Of a DNA stretch of 64,000 nt, positions 24,890 to 34,417 are shown one piece after another; position 1 is the stretch's first letter, and the number at the start of each line of letters is the position of its first letter. Source of the DNA: Isosphaeraceae bacterium EP7 (GTDB taxonomy: Bacteria > Planctomycetota > Planctomycetia > Isosphaerales > Isosphaeraceae); assembly GCA_038400315.1 (NCBI GenBank), contig CP151667.1:5095174-5159173 (forward strand), in the 5' to 3' direction. The notes under the pieces were generated by a model. It ran no database searches and was not told the DNA's origin. It saw only the letters and a list, made by a program, of their open reading frames with translations. A program made the translations under genes and the position numbers.

Positions 24890-26107
24890 ATGATTGAAGG
24901 CGACTCAGGTCGAACACCGGGGTATGACCGCGACCAGGGCGCATTCGACGCCCCTGAAGTCGGTTTCTGGTCTCAGCTTGCGGCCGACGTGGGGACCGCG
25001 ACGCTGGCGTTCGTCTGCTGGCGCGGGGTGCTCTTCCTGTTCCAGATGCTGGGCGTCTCGATGACCCAGCTTAATCCGGTCGCCCAGATGGACCCCGCCT
25101 ACGCCTGGAAAGCCTTCCCCAATCATGAGGCGCTCGATAGCTGGGTGCGCTGGGATGCCGGCTGGTACCAGTTGATCGTCACCAAGGGCTATGCGGCGAA
25201 GGCGGGGCAGAGTTCCGTCGCCTTCTTCCCCGGGTTCCCGCTCGTGACCTCGGCCTTGACGAAGGTCATCGGCAACCACTGGGCGGCCGGCCTGATCGTG
25301 TCGAACGTTTCGCTGCTGGCGGCGCTCGTCTACATGCTGCGCATCGCTCGGCCAATGCTGGGCGACGACGGCTCGAGGCGGATGATGGCCTACATGCTGG
25401 CCTTCCCGACCTCGTTCTTCCTCTCGGCCTATTACTCCGAGGGCCTCTTCCTGCTGACGACGCTGGCCTCGTTCCACCACTACCTGTCGGGGCGTTACGC
25501 GAGGTCGGCCATCTGGGGCGCGCTCGCCACCCTGACGAGGCCCACGGGCATGGCCCTGCTGATGGCCTACGGCCTGGGGACGATCTGGAACCTGGCGCGA
25601 GGGCAGGTCAAGTTCACGCCCAGGATGCTCTGGCTGTCGTTCATCCCGGCGGGCCTGCTGACGTTCATGGCGATGCTCTATGTGAAGGTCGGCGATCCCT
25701 TGGCGTTCATTCATGCCCACGGGGCCTGGGGTCGCAGCTCGTCGCTGCCGTTCGTCCCCTTGATCCGCGCCTTGCTGGACGGAGACTGGACCTTCCCGCG
25801 CAACCTGGTCAACACGATCACGTTGATGGAGGCCATCACCGGGGTCATCTTCCTGATCCTCCCCTTCTTCCTGCTGGGGAAGGCCGACATCAGCCTGCCA
25901 ATTTACTCGTGGCTCCTGATTCTGATCCCGCTGGCCACGGCCAACGTGAAGTCGCTGATGCGGCTCGAATGCGTCGCCTTCCCCGCGTTTCTGGTGCTGG
26001 CCCGGTGGGGAGAGAGTCGACGAGTCGATCGCCTGATCATCTTCGCCTCGGCCCTGTTCCTCGGGTTCTTCACGATGCAGTTCGCCAACTGGTACTGGGT
26101 CGGCTAG
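24890..26107 (+). CDS. PIG-V-like mannosyltransferase family membrane protein
   Basis: A polytopic membrane protein of 405 residues with about nine to ten hydrophobic segments. It resembles the GT-C superfamily of PIG-V/COG5542 type: WVRWDAGWYQLIVTKGY early in the protein, with the key RWDAxWY element, then VAFFPGFPLV and FPTSFFLSAYYSEGLFLLTT. Such enzymes transfer sugar from a polyprenyl-phosphate donor on the outer face of the membrane. ATG 24890 is preceded by a strong GGAGGAGG. The gene ends four bases before its convergent neighbour. The acceptor is unknown. Confidence 0.8.
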   Translation: MIEGDSGRTPGYDRDQGAFDAPEVGFWSQLAADVGTATLAFVCWRGVLFLFQMLGVSMTQLNPVAQMDPAYAWKAFPNHEALDSWVRWDAGWYQLIVTKGYAAKAGQSSVAFFPGFPLVTSALTKVIGNHWAAGLIVSNVSLLAALVYMLRIARPMLGDDGSRRMMAYMLAFPTSFFLSAYYSEGLFLLTTLASFHHYLSGRYARSAIWGALATLTRPTGMALLMAYGLGTIWNLARGQVKFTPRMLWLSFIPAGLLTFMAMLYVKVGDPLAFIHAHGAWGRSSSLPFVPLIRALLDGDWTFPRNLVNTITLMEAITGVIFLILPFFLLGKADISLPIYSWLLILIPLATANVKSLMRLECVAFPAFLVLARWGESRRVDRLIIFASALFLGFFTMQFANWYWVG

Positions 26108-26111
26108 GCCG

Positions 26112-27413
26112 CTATCGGGCGTAGGTCGACCACGGGTAGGCCACGAACTTCTGGAGAAACCGGATCGATGGGTCGTTGCGGCTCTCTACCCGACTCCAGG
26201 GGTCCGTCCGCCCGCTCCAGGAATAGATCCCGCTGATGACCAGCAGCACCAGGAATAGCGCCGACACGACGGGGTTTCTCCAGCGGTCGAGTGCCGATGC
26301 CGCGAATAGCCAGACGGGTCCGACCATCGGCAGCAGGTGGCGGACCCCGAACGACTGGCCGGCGAAGTCGGTGCGGCGGACTCCCCAGACATAATAGAGG
26401 ATGAGGATGACAAGGCAGGCGGTGGTCAGCCGGGCGATCGGCTGCAAAGGCTCGTCGCGCGGAGATTGGAGGAGACGGGCCATCGCGGCCAGTCCCAGCA
26501 CAAGGACCGGCGTGACGGTCAACCAGCCTTGCGGTCCGATCAAAAGTTCCAGGGCGAACCGCCAGCGTGGGCCGTGCTCGACCCAGCGTCCTTCGGGGGT
26601 GGTCCAATAGGAGCCTGGATATTCCAGGGCTTGCGGATACATCTCCACCGGCAGCGGAGAGCCTGTCACCATCGACTGCAACCCGATGTGCACCAGCAGC
26701 GGGGGCAGGCAGCCGAGAAGAAAGGCAACCGGCACGTTGCGGCGACCGATGGCGAGCATCGCCAGAATTCCGGCGCAGACCAGGCCGCCGGCCGGCAGGT
26801 CGATCGTCGCGGCCAGGGACGCCAGGAACCCGGCGAGGAACGGGCGGAATTTGCGAACCGCGTCGGTTGGGATCACCAGTGCGATCGCCGCCATGATCAG
26901 GCCGGCGGCGACGCTGTGGTTGTTGAACGTGCCGGCATAGGTCCAGAGCGGCGACGCGAACCCCATCGAGAGCGCGAGAAGGTCCGAAACCCTACGCGAG
27001 AGTCGGGTCCACTGGAGCGCCAGCCGGAGCGAGACGACGGCCAGGGTCGACCCGAGGCCGACGAGCACGATGACCAGGATGCGGTCGACGCGGCTGAAAT
27101 CGCGGGGCGAGCTCATGAAGCGGATGCCGGAGCGGGCCAGCGGTGCGTAAACCAGGGCCCCGATCGCGGGGAGGACCGGCGGCTTGTCGGAGTAAGTCCG
27201 GCCGCCGAAGCGGGCCAGGTCGGGCGTACCGCTCATGGCGAGCATCGGCGAATCGCCGATCGAGAGCGTGCCGCGCTCAACGATCGACTCGACGGTCATG
27301 TACCGCGAGAACACGTTTCCGCTGAGCCTGGGCTGGGTGGCGAAGGCGGCGAGAGCCAGCCAGTAGACGAGTCCGAGCCCCAGGGCGCGGTAGGCGGAGA
27401 TGGGCGTGGGCAT
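26112..27413 (-). CDS. Polytopic membrane protein, GT-C glycosyltransferase-like
   Basis: A 433-residue protein with roughly ten transmembrane segments. The first luminal loop holds TYSDKPPVLPAIGALVY, the D-K-P-P element of dolichyl/polyprenyl-phosphate mannose transferases of the GT39/GT83 type. FGVRHLLPMVGPVW and the C-terminal SRVESRNDPSIRFLQKF fit the same large group. It may glycosylate a lipid or protein in the envelope. It is divergent from the next GT39-like gene and converges with the PIG-V-like gene after a four-base gap. The donor and acceptor are unknown. Confidence 0.65.
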   Translation of the reverse strand: MPTPISAYRALGLGLVYWLALAAFATQPRLSGNVFSRYMTVESIVERGTLSIGDSPMLAMSGTPDLARFGGRTYSDKPPVLPAIGALVYAPLARSGIRFMSSPRDFSRVDRILVIVLVGLGSTLAVVSLRLALQWTRLSRRVSDLLALSMGFASPLWTYAGTFNNHSVAAGLIMAAIALVIPTDAVRKFRPFLAGFLASLAATIDLPAGGLVCAGILAMLAIGRRNVPVAFLLGCLPPLLVHIGLQSMVTGSPLPVEMYPQALEYPGSYWTTPEGRWVEHGPRWRFALELLIGPQGWLTVTPVLVLGLAAMARLLQSPRDEPLQPIARLTTACLVILILYYVWGVRRTDFAGQSFGVRHLLPMVGPVWLFAASALDRWRNPVVSALFLVLLVISGIYSWSGRTDPWSRVESRNDPSIRFLQKFVAYPWSTYAR

Positions 27414-27482
27414 CGGTGGTTGGTCGCGCTCGGGACAGGTTTGGCCGTGCGTCCGCGGGCTCGCTGCGCCGGCCGCTGGCAG

Positions 27483-27488
27483 TATAAT
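27483..27488 (+). promoter_or_regulatory. Perfect TATAAT, candidate -10 element
   Basis: TATAAT stands alone in very GC-rich DNA, 57 bp before the GT39-like start at 27545. No good -35 (CTCGCT at the right spacing) is seen, so it is only a candidate promoter element. Confidence 0.3.
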
Positions 27489-27544
27489 CCAGGCGGCCGG
27501 CGCGCGGCGAGTCGGGGATGGGTTCGTCGAAGAGGGTGTCGGCC

Positions 27545-29293
27545 ATGGATCGTTCGAGAACAGCGGGTGACGGTCCGCCTACCTCCCCGGGAAGTGGCCG
27601 GAGGATGCCGGCCTGGGCTTTGGTCGGGCTGGTCGCAATCCTGGGCTTCGCGCTCTGGTGGAGGGGCCACACCTTTAGCCCAGCCTTACGCGACCGTTAC
27701 GGCTTGGACGTCTGGCCCATCCACGCGGTCGCGTCGGAGCCGATTGATTGCGACGAAGCGGTTTACGTTTACGCGGGGCGTAAATTCCTGCGCGGCGACG
27801 CGATTTACCGCGACCTGACCGAGCCCAAGCCCCCCGCCGGCTACTGGCTGTTCACGCTCGCGGCCTTGCCCGGCGTGGACCCAGAATTCGTCGTCCGCCT
27901 AATCCCGATCCCCTTCGTTCTGGCCACCGTTGCCATGGTCTGGTGGCTGGGTCTGCGGCTGAGTGGCCCGGTCGCGGCATGCCTGGCGGGACTCTGCTTC
28001 GTGCTGATGAGCACCGACCCATTCCTGTTCGGCAATGGGTCGAACCTGGAACATGAGGTGAGCGCATTCTCGGTGGCGGCTCTGTCGGCCATGGTCTTCG
28101 CCTGGGGCAGGCCGGGACGGGGATCGCTCATCCTTTCTGGGGCCTGCCTGGGGCTGGCCTGCCTGTTCAAGCAGGTCGCCGTCGCCGAGTTCCCGCTGCT
28201 AATCGCGGGTGCCTGGCTCCGGCCGGTCACGAGCGGGCGGGCCGCTCGCGGGCGAATTGGCGATGTCGCTGCGGTGTTGCTCGGAGTGAGCATCCCGGTC
28301 TTGCTGGCCGCGGGGTGGCTCGCCGGGCAGGGTGCTCTCGGTGCGGCGTATGAGGAGGTCGTGCGTTATGGGCTCACGATGGCGAAGGAGACCCCGCCAG
28401 AGGCCAATGCACCGCCATTTCTGATGCGGCTCCTGACCGGCAACGCCGATCCGCAAGGGGTGCTCCCCCCGCCCTTCGGCCGGACGAATTACCTGGTCTG
28501 GTGGGGTCGTGGATGCTGGCCAGCCTGGCTGGCGTCATTGCCCGCCCTGTTCTGGCTGTCGACGGTGCGTTCGACCGGGCCACGCAGGTTGGTCGTTGCC
28601 TGGACGATTCTTGCCTGGGTGCAGGTGGCCATGCCGGGCCTGTTCTGGCAGCACTATTACTTGCTGCCAGTGCCCGGTGTGTCGGTTGCCCTGGCCCTCT
28701 GGTCGTCCGATCTGGGACACATTGCAGCGAGAGGAATCCGGCCATACCGACGTCTGGCCGCAGCCTTTCTTGCGCTCGTGCCGGCGGCGGTGCTCCTGAC
28801 AACCGGCTGGATTCAAGTCCGGGAATATCTGCTTAAAGACCCCGTCAAGCTGACGATCGACGACAAAGGGGGGGGACAGTGGGTGATGCTGCGGGAGATG
28901 GGCCGCGAGATCGCCCGGCGGACGATTGGCTGGGATGATCCGAAACTCTTCCTCTGGGGCTGGCAGAGCCCGATCTTCATCTACGGAGACCTCGACGGAG
29001 TTTCGCGGCATTTTTTCGCCGACCCCTTGATGAAGGCGTTCGCCTTGAAGGGGCACCCGCTAATCGGGCCGAGGCTGGAGCGGATCATGGACGACCTGCG
29101 GAGCCGACCACCTGAGTTCGTGCTGGCCGGCGATCCCCCGTTCCCGGCGCTCAGGGCCTATCTCGAGGCGGGCTATCTGCGATCGCCGATGTTCCCACAG
29201 GCGCCGGACGGCCGTGGCTTCTGGGTGGCTCAGGGTCGATATGCGGAATTCGAACGGGCAAAGCGCCCGACGATTGCCCCTGCCCCGCGATGA
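27545..29293 (+). CDS. GT39/ArnT-like glycosyltransferase (polyprenyl-phosphate donor)
   Basis: A 582-residue polytopic membrane protein of the ArnT/PMT group. The first loop carries EPIDCDEAVYVYAGRKFLRGD, with the catalytic-type Asp-Glu, and the EPKPPAGYW motif; repeated transmembrane segments follow, then a C-terminal soluble part of about 150 residues with GWDDPKLFLWGWQSP and PPFPALRAYLEAG. Such enzymes add a sugar to a lipid or protein at the periplasmic face. I use ATG 27545 because GAGGG lies eight bases upstream; the frame opens at 27518. The last 143 bp overlap the opposite-strand GT4 gene. Confidence 0.78.
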   Translation: MDRSRTAGDGPPTSPGSGRRMPAWALVGLVAILGFALWWRGHTFSPALRDRYGLDVWPIHAVASEPIDCDEAVYVYAGRKFLRGDAIYRDLTEPKPPAGYWLFTLAALPGVDPEFVVRLIPIPFVLATVAMVWWLGLRLSGPVAACLAGLCFVLMSTDPFLFGNGSNLEHEVSAFSVAALSAMVFAWGRPGRGSLILSGACLGLACLFKQVAVAEFPLLIAGAWLRPVTSGRAARGRIGDVAAVLLGVSIPVLLAAGWLAGQGALGAAYEEVVRYGLTMAKETPPEANAPPFLMRLLTGNADPQGVLPPPFGRTNYLVWWGRGCWPAWLASLPALFWLSTVRSTGPRRLVVAWTILAWVQVAMPGLFWQHYYLLPVPGVSVALALWSSDLGHIAARGIRPYRRLAAAFLALVPAAVLLTTGWIQVREYLLKDPVKLTIDDKGGGQWVMLREMGREIARRTIGWDDPKLFLWGWQSPIFIYGDLDGVSRHFFADPLMKAFALKGHPLIGPRLERIMDDLRSRPPEFVLAGDPPFPALRAYLEAGYLRSPMFPQAPDGRGFWVAQGRYAEFERAKRPTIAPAPR

Positions 29294-30404
29294 CCCGGAG
29301 ATACGACGACCGAAGGTCGCCCATGATGGCGTGCCAGCTCTGGCTCAGGGCGTATTGCCGCGCAGCATCGGCCATTCTTCGTCGTTCGACGGCGTCATCC
29401 AGCAGTTCAGTCAGGCGATCGGCCAGCGCAGACGGAGGGGCGGCGGGCGGGATGAGCAGGCCAGTCCGGCCCTCCTTGATGGTTTCGCCCACGCCACCGG
29501 CCGCGATGCCAACGACGGGGAGGCCGCAGGACATGGCTTCTAGGACAACGTTGCCGAAGGTCTCGGTCTTGCTGGTCATGGCGAACAGGTCGCCCGACGC
29601 GAAGTGATCGGCCAGGTCGTCGCCGGTCCGGTAGCCGACAAACCGGGCTCGATCGGCGAGCGTGGCCTCCAGCGCGGGGCGGCTCGGGCCGTCGCCGACG
29701 ATCAGGATTCGAGCGAGCGGCATGGCCCGCGCGACGAGGTCGAGGGCCTGGCCCAGGAATTCGACGTTCTTCTCCGGGGCGAGCCGGCCGACGTGGACGA
29801 TGACGGGGGCGTCTGGGGCGAAACCCAGGGCCCGGCGAATCTCGTCTCGTTCCGGTCGATCGGGGCGGAAAAGTTGCGCGTCGACGCCACGGGGCCAGAG
29901 CACCAGGCGGCGGAATCCGCGGGCTTCGAGGTCGGCGATGGTCGAACGGGACGGGACGTAGGTCTCCGAGGTCCGATTATGGAACCACCGGAGATAGCGC
30001 CAGATCAGGCCGCCAATCCATCCGACTCGATAATGCGCCCCATATTGGTCGAAATTGGTGTGGAAGCTGGAGACGACAGGCAGCCGGCGGCGTGTGGCAT
30101 GGCGAAGGACGCTCAGGCCCAGGGTGGCCTCGGTGGCGATGTGAATGAGGTCTGGCCCGAAGGCGTCGATGGCACGATGGACGGCACCGAAGGGGGGGAG
30201 GGCCAGCGAGACTTCTCGGTAGAATGGCAAGGGCCGGGTCGCGACGAGTTGATCGTGGGGAGATTCGGGGGGTCGGCCATAGTCGGGATGGATGAGCTGG
30301 ACCACGTCGCCGGCGGCGCGCAGGCAGCGGACGAGCTCGCCCAGGGTGCGCGAGACGCCGTTGACTTGCGGGGCGTAGGTTTCTGAGACGAGGGTCAGCC
30401 GCAT
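29151..30404 (-). CDS. Family 4 glycosyltransferase (GT-B fold)
   Basis: A 417-residue retaining glycosyltransferase of the GT4 family. The N-terminal SETYAPQVNGVSRTLGELVRCL contains the acceptor-side Gly-rich loop, and the sugar-nucleotide domain shows VIVHVGRLAPEKNVEFL and ETFGNVVLEAMSCGLPVVG, the E-x7-E motif. It is close to the mannosyl/alpha-glycosyl transferases MgtA/PimB. It is cytoplasmic, probably making a glycolipid or cell-surface glycan together with the neighbouring membrane transferases. The C-terminal 47 codons overlap the convergent gene, and that tail (about 50 residues after SSYLRVIAGQ) looks disordered. Confidence 0.88.
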   Translation of the reverse strand: MRLTLVSETYAPQVNGVSRTLGELVRCLRAAGDVVQLIHPDYGRPPESPHDQLVATRPLPFYREVSLALPPFGAVHRAIDAFGPDLIHIATEATLGLSVLRHATRRRLPVVSSFHTNFDQYGAHYRVGWIGGLIWRYLRWFHNRTSETYVPSRSTIADLEARGFRRLVLWPRGVDAQLFRPDRPERDEIRRALGFAPDAPVIVHVGRLAPEKNVEFLGQALDLVARAMPLARILIVGDGPSRPALEATLADRARFVGYRTGDDLADHFASGDLFAMTSKTETFGNVVLEAMSCGLPVVGIAAGGVGETIKEGRTGLLIPPAAPPSALADRLTELLDDAVERRRMADAARQYALSQSWHAIMGDLRSSYLRVIAGQGQSSGALPVRIPHIDPEPPRSHGRPAPVGTSAIADSPPRDRP

Positions 30405-30541
30405 CGTCTGGGTCCGTTCTCGGCTCGGCGGTGGAAACCCGTGCGGTTCGATCGATTCGTGACCGGACGGGGCGCCGGCATCTTAGAATAGCGTGGGCCG
30501 GTGTTCCGGCCGCGAAGGTTCGGTGAGAGCTTGGAGGATGG

Positions 30542-31903
30542 ATGCCGCATGTGCCGAGCGAGCGACTCGCGTGGGAGCTGGCCACCGAGTCGATCGTGGT
30601 CAAGATCCGCTGGTTCGGGATCGTGATGGGATACGTTCTGGTGCAGACGCGGACCGGGTTATATGACCCGAGCGCCGTGAGGGCGTTCCTCGCGCTCGGG
30701 GCCGGGTATGCGGCGCTCGACACGGTGTTCTACCGGCTAGGCGAGGTCTTCCTCAAGCGCGCTCCGCTGTTCGTTTCGCTGATGGAGTCGCTCTTCATCA
30801 TGCTGCTCTGCTACCACGATACAGGGCTCGACAGCCCCTTCCGCTGGTATTATCTGCTCTCCTTGATTTGCTGTGCCATCCGCTACTCGCCCTCGATGGC
30901 CTGGCTGACACTGGGGTGCCACACCCTGAGCATCCTGGCGCTTTATTTCTCATTGAGCCCGGACCGAGGGGCGCTGGTCTCGAGCCTTCCGCAGACGCTG
31001 GCGATCCTGGCCTGGGTGACCTGGGCGAGCGCCTCGCTTGCGGGCGTCTTGCGAGACACCGGGACTCGGCTGGCGCAGACGAATCAGGCCCTGGAGGTTA
31101 CCCGGGATGAGCTTGAGCGTCGGGTCCTGGAGCGATCCGAGGCGCTCAGGGCGTCCCAGGCGAGGATGATCCAGCACGAGAAGATGGCCGCCTTCGGGCT
31201 CCTCTCCGCGGGCATCGCGCACGAGGTGGGTAATCCGCTGGCTGCACTCAGCTCCCTGGTCCAGATGCTCAGGCGGCACCAACCCGATGCCTATGCAGCG
31301 GAGAAGCTCGACCTGGCCGGCAGACAGCTCGACCGGATCCAGCGCACCATCCGCGAGCTGATCACCTTCGCACGGCCCGCCTCCACGGTCGTCGCCCGGT
31401 TCGCCCTGGCCGACGCGGTGGACGATGCACTGGGGATCGCAAAGTATTACCACAGGACCAAGCAGCCGACGATCGTCAACGACCTGAGTCGCGACATCCC
31501 CCTGCTTCGGGGGGTACGCGATCACGTCACCCAGGTGATCTTGAATCTGGTCATCAACTCGATCGACGCGACGGCGAGCAAGGGTGGGACGATCCAGCTG
31601 ACCGAACGAGTAGGAGACGGCTGGATCGAGCTCAGTGTCGCCGACGACGGCCAGGGGATCGCCCCTGCGGACCAGATCCGCCTGTTCCAGGCCTATTTCA
31701 CCACTAAGCCGCGAGGGACGGGCCTGGGCCTGTTCGTCTGCCGTCAGATTGTCAGCGAGATGGGCGGGACGCTCGTCTTCAGAAGCGTTCAGGGAGAGGG
31801 ATCGTGCTTCGTCTTGAGACTACCGACCGAGATCGCCCCGGCGCCGCATCCTCAGAGCCTGACGCCCGCGGGCATCGCGACGGGCGGAGGGGCCGACGAA
31901 TGA
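30542..31903 (+). CDS. Membrane sensor histidine kinase (NtrB-like pairing)
   Basis: A 453-residue kinase. The first 170 residues form about five to six transmembrane segments (for example FVSLMESLFIMLLCYHD), a short coiled coil follows, then HisKA with the phospho-acceptor His227 in GIAHEVGNPLAAL, and a HATPase domain with the N box QVILNLVINSIDAT, G1 VADDGQGI and G2 GTGLGLFVC. It senses an unknown signal through the membrane part. A GGAGG is four bases before the ATG. Its stop overlaps the next regulator's start as ATGA (31900-31903), so the pair is coupled and probably cognate. Confidence 0.93.
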   Translation: MPHVPSERLAWELATESIVVKIRWFGIVMGYVLVQTRTGLYDPSAVRAFLALGAGYAALDTVFYRLGEVFLKRAPLFVSLMESLFIMLLCYHDTGLDSPFRWYYLLSLICCAIRYSPSMAWLTLGCHTLSILALYFSLSPDRGALVSSLPQTLAILAWVTWASASLAGVLRDTGTRLAQTNQALEVTRDELERRVLERSEALRASQARMIQHEKMAAFGLLSAGIAHEVGNPLAALSSLVQMLRRHQPDAYAAEKLDLAGRQLDRIQRTIRELITFARPASTVVARFALADAVDDALGIAKYYHRTKQPTIVNDLSRDIPLLRGVRDHVTQVILNLVINSIDATASKGGTIQLTERVGDGWIELSVADDGQGIAPADQIRLFQAYFTTKPRGTGLGLFVCRQIVSEMGGTLVFRSVQGEGSCFVLRLPTEIAPAPHPQSLTPAGIATGGGADE

Positions 31904-33321
31904 GCCGCACAAATCCGCGAGAGTCCGGCCCGGAGCAGGGTCCGGGGCAATCGTTGAAGGGACGTATCCTCGTCATCGACGACGAGGAGGTGCTGGCGGC
32001 GATGCTCCTGGAATTCCTCCAGGGCGAGGGATTCGAGGTCTGCGCAGCGGGCGATGGCCGGACCGCCCTGGTCCTGGCCGAGTCCTTCGAGCCCGACATC
32101 GTCCTGTGCGACGTGCAACTCCCAGGGATCGACGGCCTGACCCTGCTCGACCGGATGCTTGCCATCCGGCCCGACACGCTCGTGCTGATGATCACCGCCT
32201 ATGCCACCGTCGAGAACGCCGTGGCCGCGTTCCACCGCGGGGCACAAGATTACCTGATGAAGCCAGTGATCTTCGAAGAATTGCTGGCGAAGGTCGACCG
32301 CCTGATGGACCTGCGTCTCTTGATGCGTGAGAACCAGGCGCTCAGGCGCCAGCTCAACGCCCCCTACCGGGACGAGACGCTCATCGGCGACAGCCCCCCC
32401 ATGAAGGCGGTCAAGAACCTGATCGCCAAGATCGGGCCGACGCGGAGCAACGTCCTCATCACGGGCGAGAGCGGGACCGGCAAGGAGCTGGTCGCCCATG
32501 CCCTGCACGCGCAGGGGGCCGACCCCGATAGCCCGTTCCTGGCCATTAACTGCGCCGCGATCCCGCATGATTTGCTGGAAAACCAGCTCTTCGGCCACGT
32601 CCGTGGCGCTTTCACCGGCGCCGACCGCGATCAGGCGGGGCTGTTCGCCGCGGCCGGCCGGGGGACCGTGTTCCTCGATGAGATCGGCGAATTGCCGCTG
32701 CTGACTCAGGCCAAGCTGCTGCGGGCGATCGAGAACAAGGAGGTGCTCCCCGTCGGGGCGATCCGGGCCCAGTCGATCGCCGCCCGGATCGTGGCCGCGA
32801 CCAACAAGGACCTGGATGCCGAGGTGGCCGCCGGTCAGTTTCGCGCCGATCTGTACTATCGCCTCAACGTGGTCTCGATCGCCCTGCCCCCCCTTCGCGA
32901 CCGCCGCGAAGACATCCCCGCGCTGGTCGCAGCCCTCCTCTCCAAACATTCGATCCGACTTGGTCGGCGGGCCAATGGGGTGGACAACGCGGCGATGAGG
33001 TGCCTGATGGCCGCCCCCTGGAAGGGGAATGTGCGCGAGCTGGACAACGTCCTCGAACGCGCCGTGATCCTGGGCGACGGCCCCGTGTTGGGGACCGAGG
33101 ACTTGCCGCCCGGGCTCGGCGACGACGGATCGAGGGGCGGCGATTCGGACCCTCTCGACAGCGAAGACCTCCGCGCCTCGATGCGGGCGTATGAACGCGA
33201 GCACATCCGCAGGGTCCTGGGCAGGCACCCGGATGACAAGCGTGAGGCCGCGCGGCGGCTGGGCCTCGGCCTCTCGTCGCTTTACCGGAAGCTGGAAGAG
33301 CTTGGCCTTCGCGAGACCTGA
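31900..33321 (+). CDS. NtrC-type sigma-54-dependent response regulator
   Basis: A 473-residue regulator in three domains: a receiver with acidic pair DDEE and phospho-Asp71 in LCDVQLPGIDG; an AAA+ activator with Walker A GESGTGKE, the sigma-54 contact loop GAFTGA and the Walker B-type GTVFLDEIGELPL; and a C-terminal Fis-type HTH (KREAARRLGLGLSSLYRKLEELG). When phosphorylated it would switch on sigma-54 promoters. The ATG at 31900 overlaps the kinase stop by four bases. An open frame upstream to 31804 lies within the kinase gene and is not needed. Confidence 0.95.
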   Translation: MSRTNPRESGPEQGPGQSLKGRILVIDDEEVLAAMLLEFLQGEGFEVCAAGDGRTALVLAESFEPDIVLCDVQLPGIDGLTLLDRMLAIRPDTLVLMITAYATVENAVAAFHRGAQDYLMKPVIFEELLAKVDRLMDLRLLMRENQALRRQLNAPYRDETLIGDSPPMKAVKNLIAKIGPTRSNVLITGESGTGKELVAHALHAQGADPDSPFLAINCAAIPHDLLENQLFGHVRGAFTGADRDQAGLFAAAGRGTVFLDEIGELPLLTQAKLLRAIENKEVLPVGAIRAQSIAARIVAATNKDLDAEVAAGQFRADLYYRLNVVSIALPPLRDRREDIPALVAALLSKHSIRLGRRANGVDNAAMRCLMAAPWKGNVRELDNVLERAVILGDGPVLGTEDLPPGLGDDGSRGGDSDPLDSEDLRASMRAYEREHIRRVLGRHPDDKREAARRLGLGLSSLYRKLEELGLRET

Positions 33322-33345
33322 CGATCAACGTCCGAACGGCGATCC

Positions 33346-34413
33346 TCAGTGAGCCAGCCACCAATCCAGCCATTGATACGAGCGAGACTGTGCAAGTGAC
33401 GGGAAGGCGTGCCCCATCCGGTGGTTGACCAGGCCGACCGCAGTCGGGGCCCCTTCCAACGCCCAGACTGGCTTGGTGGTCTCGACGTAAGGCCAACAGG
33501 CATCGCCGTCGGCCGAGTCGCCCCCAACGATGAGGAAGGAGCGGGGCGCCACAAGTGCCATCACCTGTGCGTGGTCGAGCGAAAACCCGGGGCGACGGAT
33601 CGCCTCACCCAGATACCAGGGGGCTTCCCAGTTCGAATACGAGAGGCCGATTCCCCCCTCGCTGAAGACGGCCGCACGCACCCGCTCGTCGAACGCGGCG
33701 AGATACAACGCCTCCTTCGCTCCCAGCGAGTGGCCGATCGCGCCCATTTTCGAAGGGTCGACCCCGGGCCAGGCCGCCAGCACGTCCAGGGCCCTTCCCG
33801 CGTCGAAGAGCATCTTGGCCATGCCGGTGACGCCGGGGTGCCGGCGATTGAGCCAATCGACCGCCGTGCGCAGATCCTTGCGATCGCCGTACTCCCAGAG
33901 GAAACATCGGGGGCAGATGGCGACATAGCCGCGCCTCGCCAGGTGGAGGCCGATGTGCTTCTCGGCCTCGCCGGCGAGCCCCGCAGGCTGGCGGATTGTT
34001 TCGGGAGTCGTCGAGTGCAGCACCACGACTCCCGGTCGTTTCCGGGTCGCTTCGCTCGCCGGCTCGAGGATATACGCCTCCACCGGGAATCCCGGCTCGG
34101 CTTCGTAGACGACCCTCTGACGGATGACGCCGCCGTCCAACTCCTCTCGCTGGAGTACGCGCGGCCTGGGAGGGGCTTGGGGCCTGGGGATCTCTCCCAG
34201 GAATTCGAGCCAGCGGCCACGCAGGGCGGATCGGTGACGCCGCCAGTCGGCACTCGTGCCGATCGGCTTGTGCTCCTGGTCGAAGAGGAGCGGAGCAGGC
34301 CTGTCGGCGGACGCGGGCAATCGCGCCGGTTTCCGCTGAGCCTCGACGAACCAGGAGGGTTCCAGGCCTTCGTCCGGCTCGTCACGCCCTGGCATGTCGA
34401 TGGCGGGTCTCAA
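33346..34413 (-). CDS. Alpha/beta hydrolase, dienelactone hydrolase/acetylxylan esterase-like
   Basis: A 355-residue cytoplasmic hydrolase. The nucleophile is Ser in AIGHSLGAKEALYLA, the strand-5 elbow, and the catalytic His is likely in VNHRMGHAFPS near the C-terminus. PGVVVLHSTTPET gives the oxyanion region and RRGYVAICPRCFLW a conserved part of the family. The start is TTG 34413 with GGGAG eight bases upstream; the ATG at 34395 lacks a site. The gap to the FIST gene is four bases, so the pair is an operon. The substrate is unknown; an acetylated sugar is a guess. It is absent of any signal peptide. Confidence 0.8.
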   Translation of the reverse strand: MRPAIDMPGRDEPDEGLEPSWFVEAQRKPARLPASADRPAPLLFDQEHKPIGTSADWRRHRSALRGRWLEFLGEIPRPQAPPRPRVLQREELDGGVIRQRVVYEAEPGFPVEAYILEPASEATRKRPGVVVLHSTTPETIRQPAGLAGEAEKHIGLHLARRGYVAICPRCFLWEYGDRKDLRTAVDWLNRRHPGVTGMAKMLFDAGRALDVLAAWPGVDPSKMGAIGHSLGAKEALYLAAFDERVRAAVFSEGGIGLSYSNWEAPWYLGEAIRRPGFSLDHAQVMALVAPRSFLIVGGDSADGDACWPYVETTKPVWALEGAPTAVGLVNHRMGHAFPSLAQSRSYQWLDWWLAH

Positions 34414-34417
34414 CGGA

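Noticed and set aside
31852-33228. A 458-codon minus frame over the NtrC-type gene
   Set aside because: Antisense to a gene with all three domains of an NtrC regulator.
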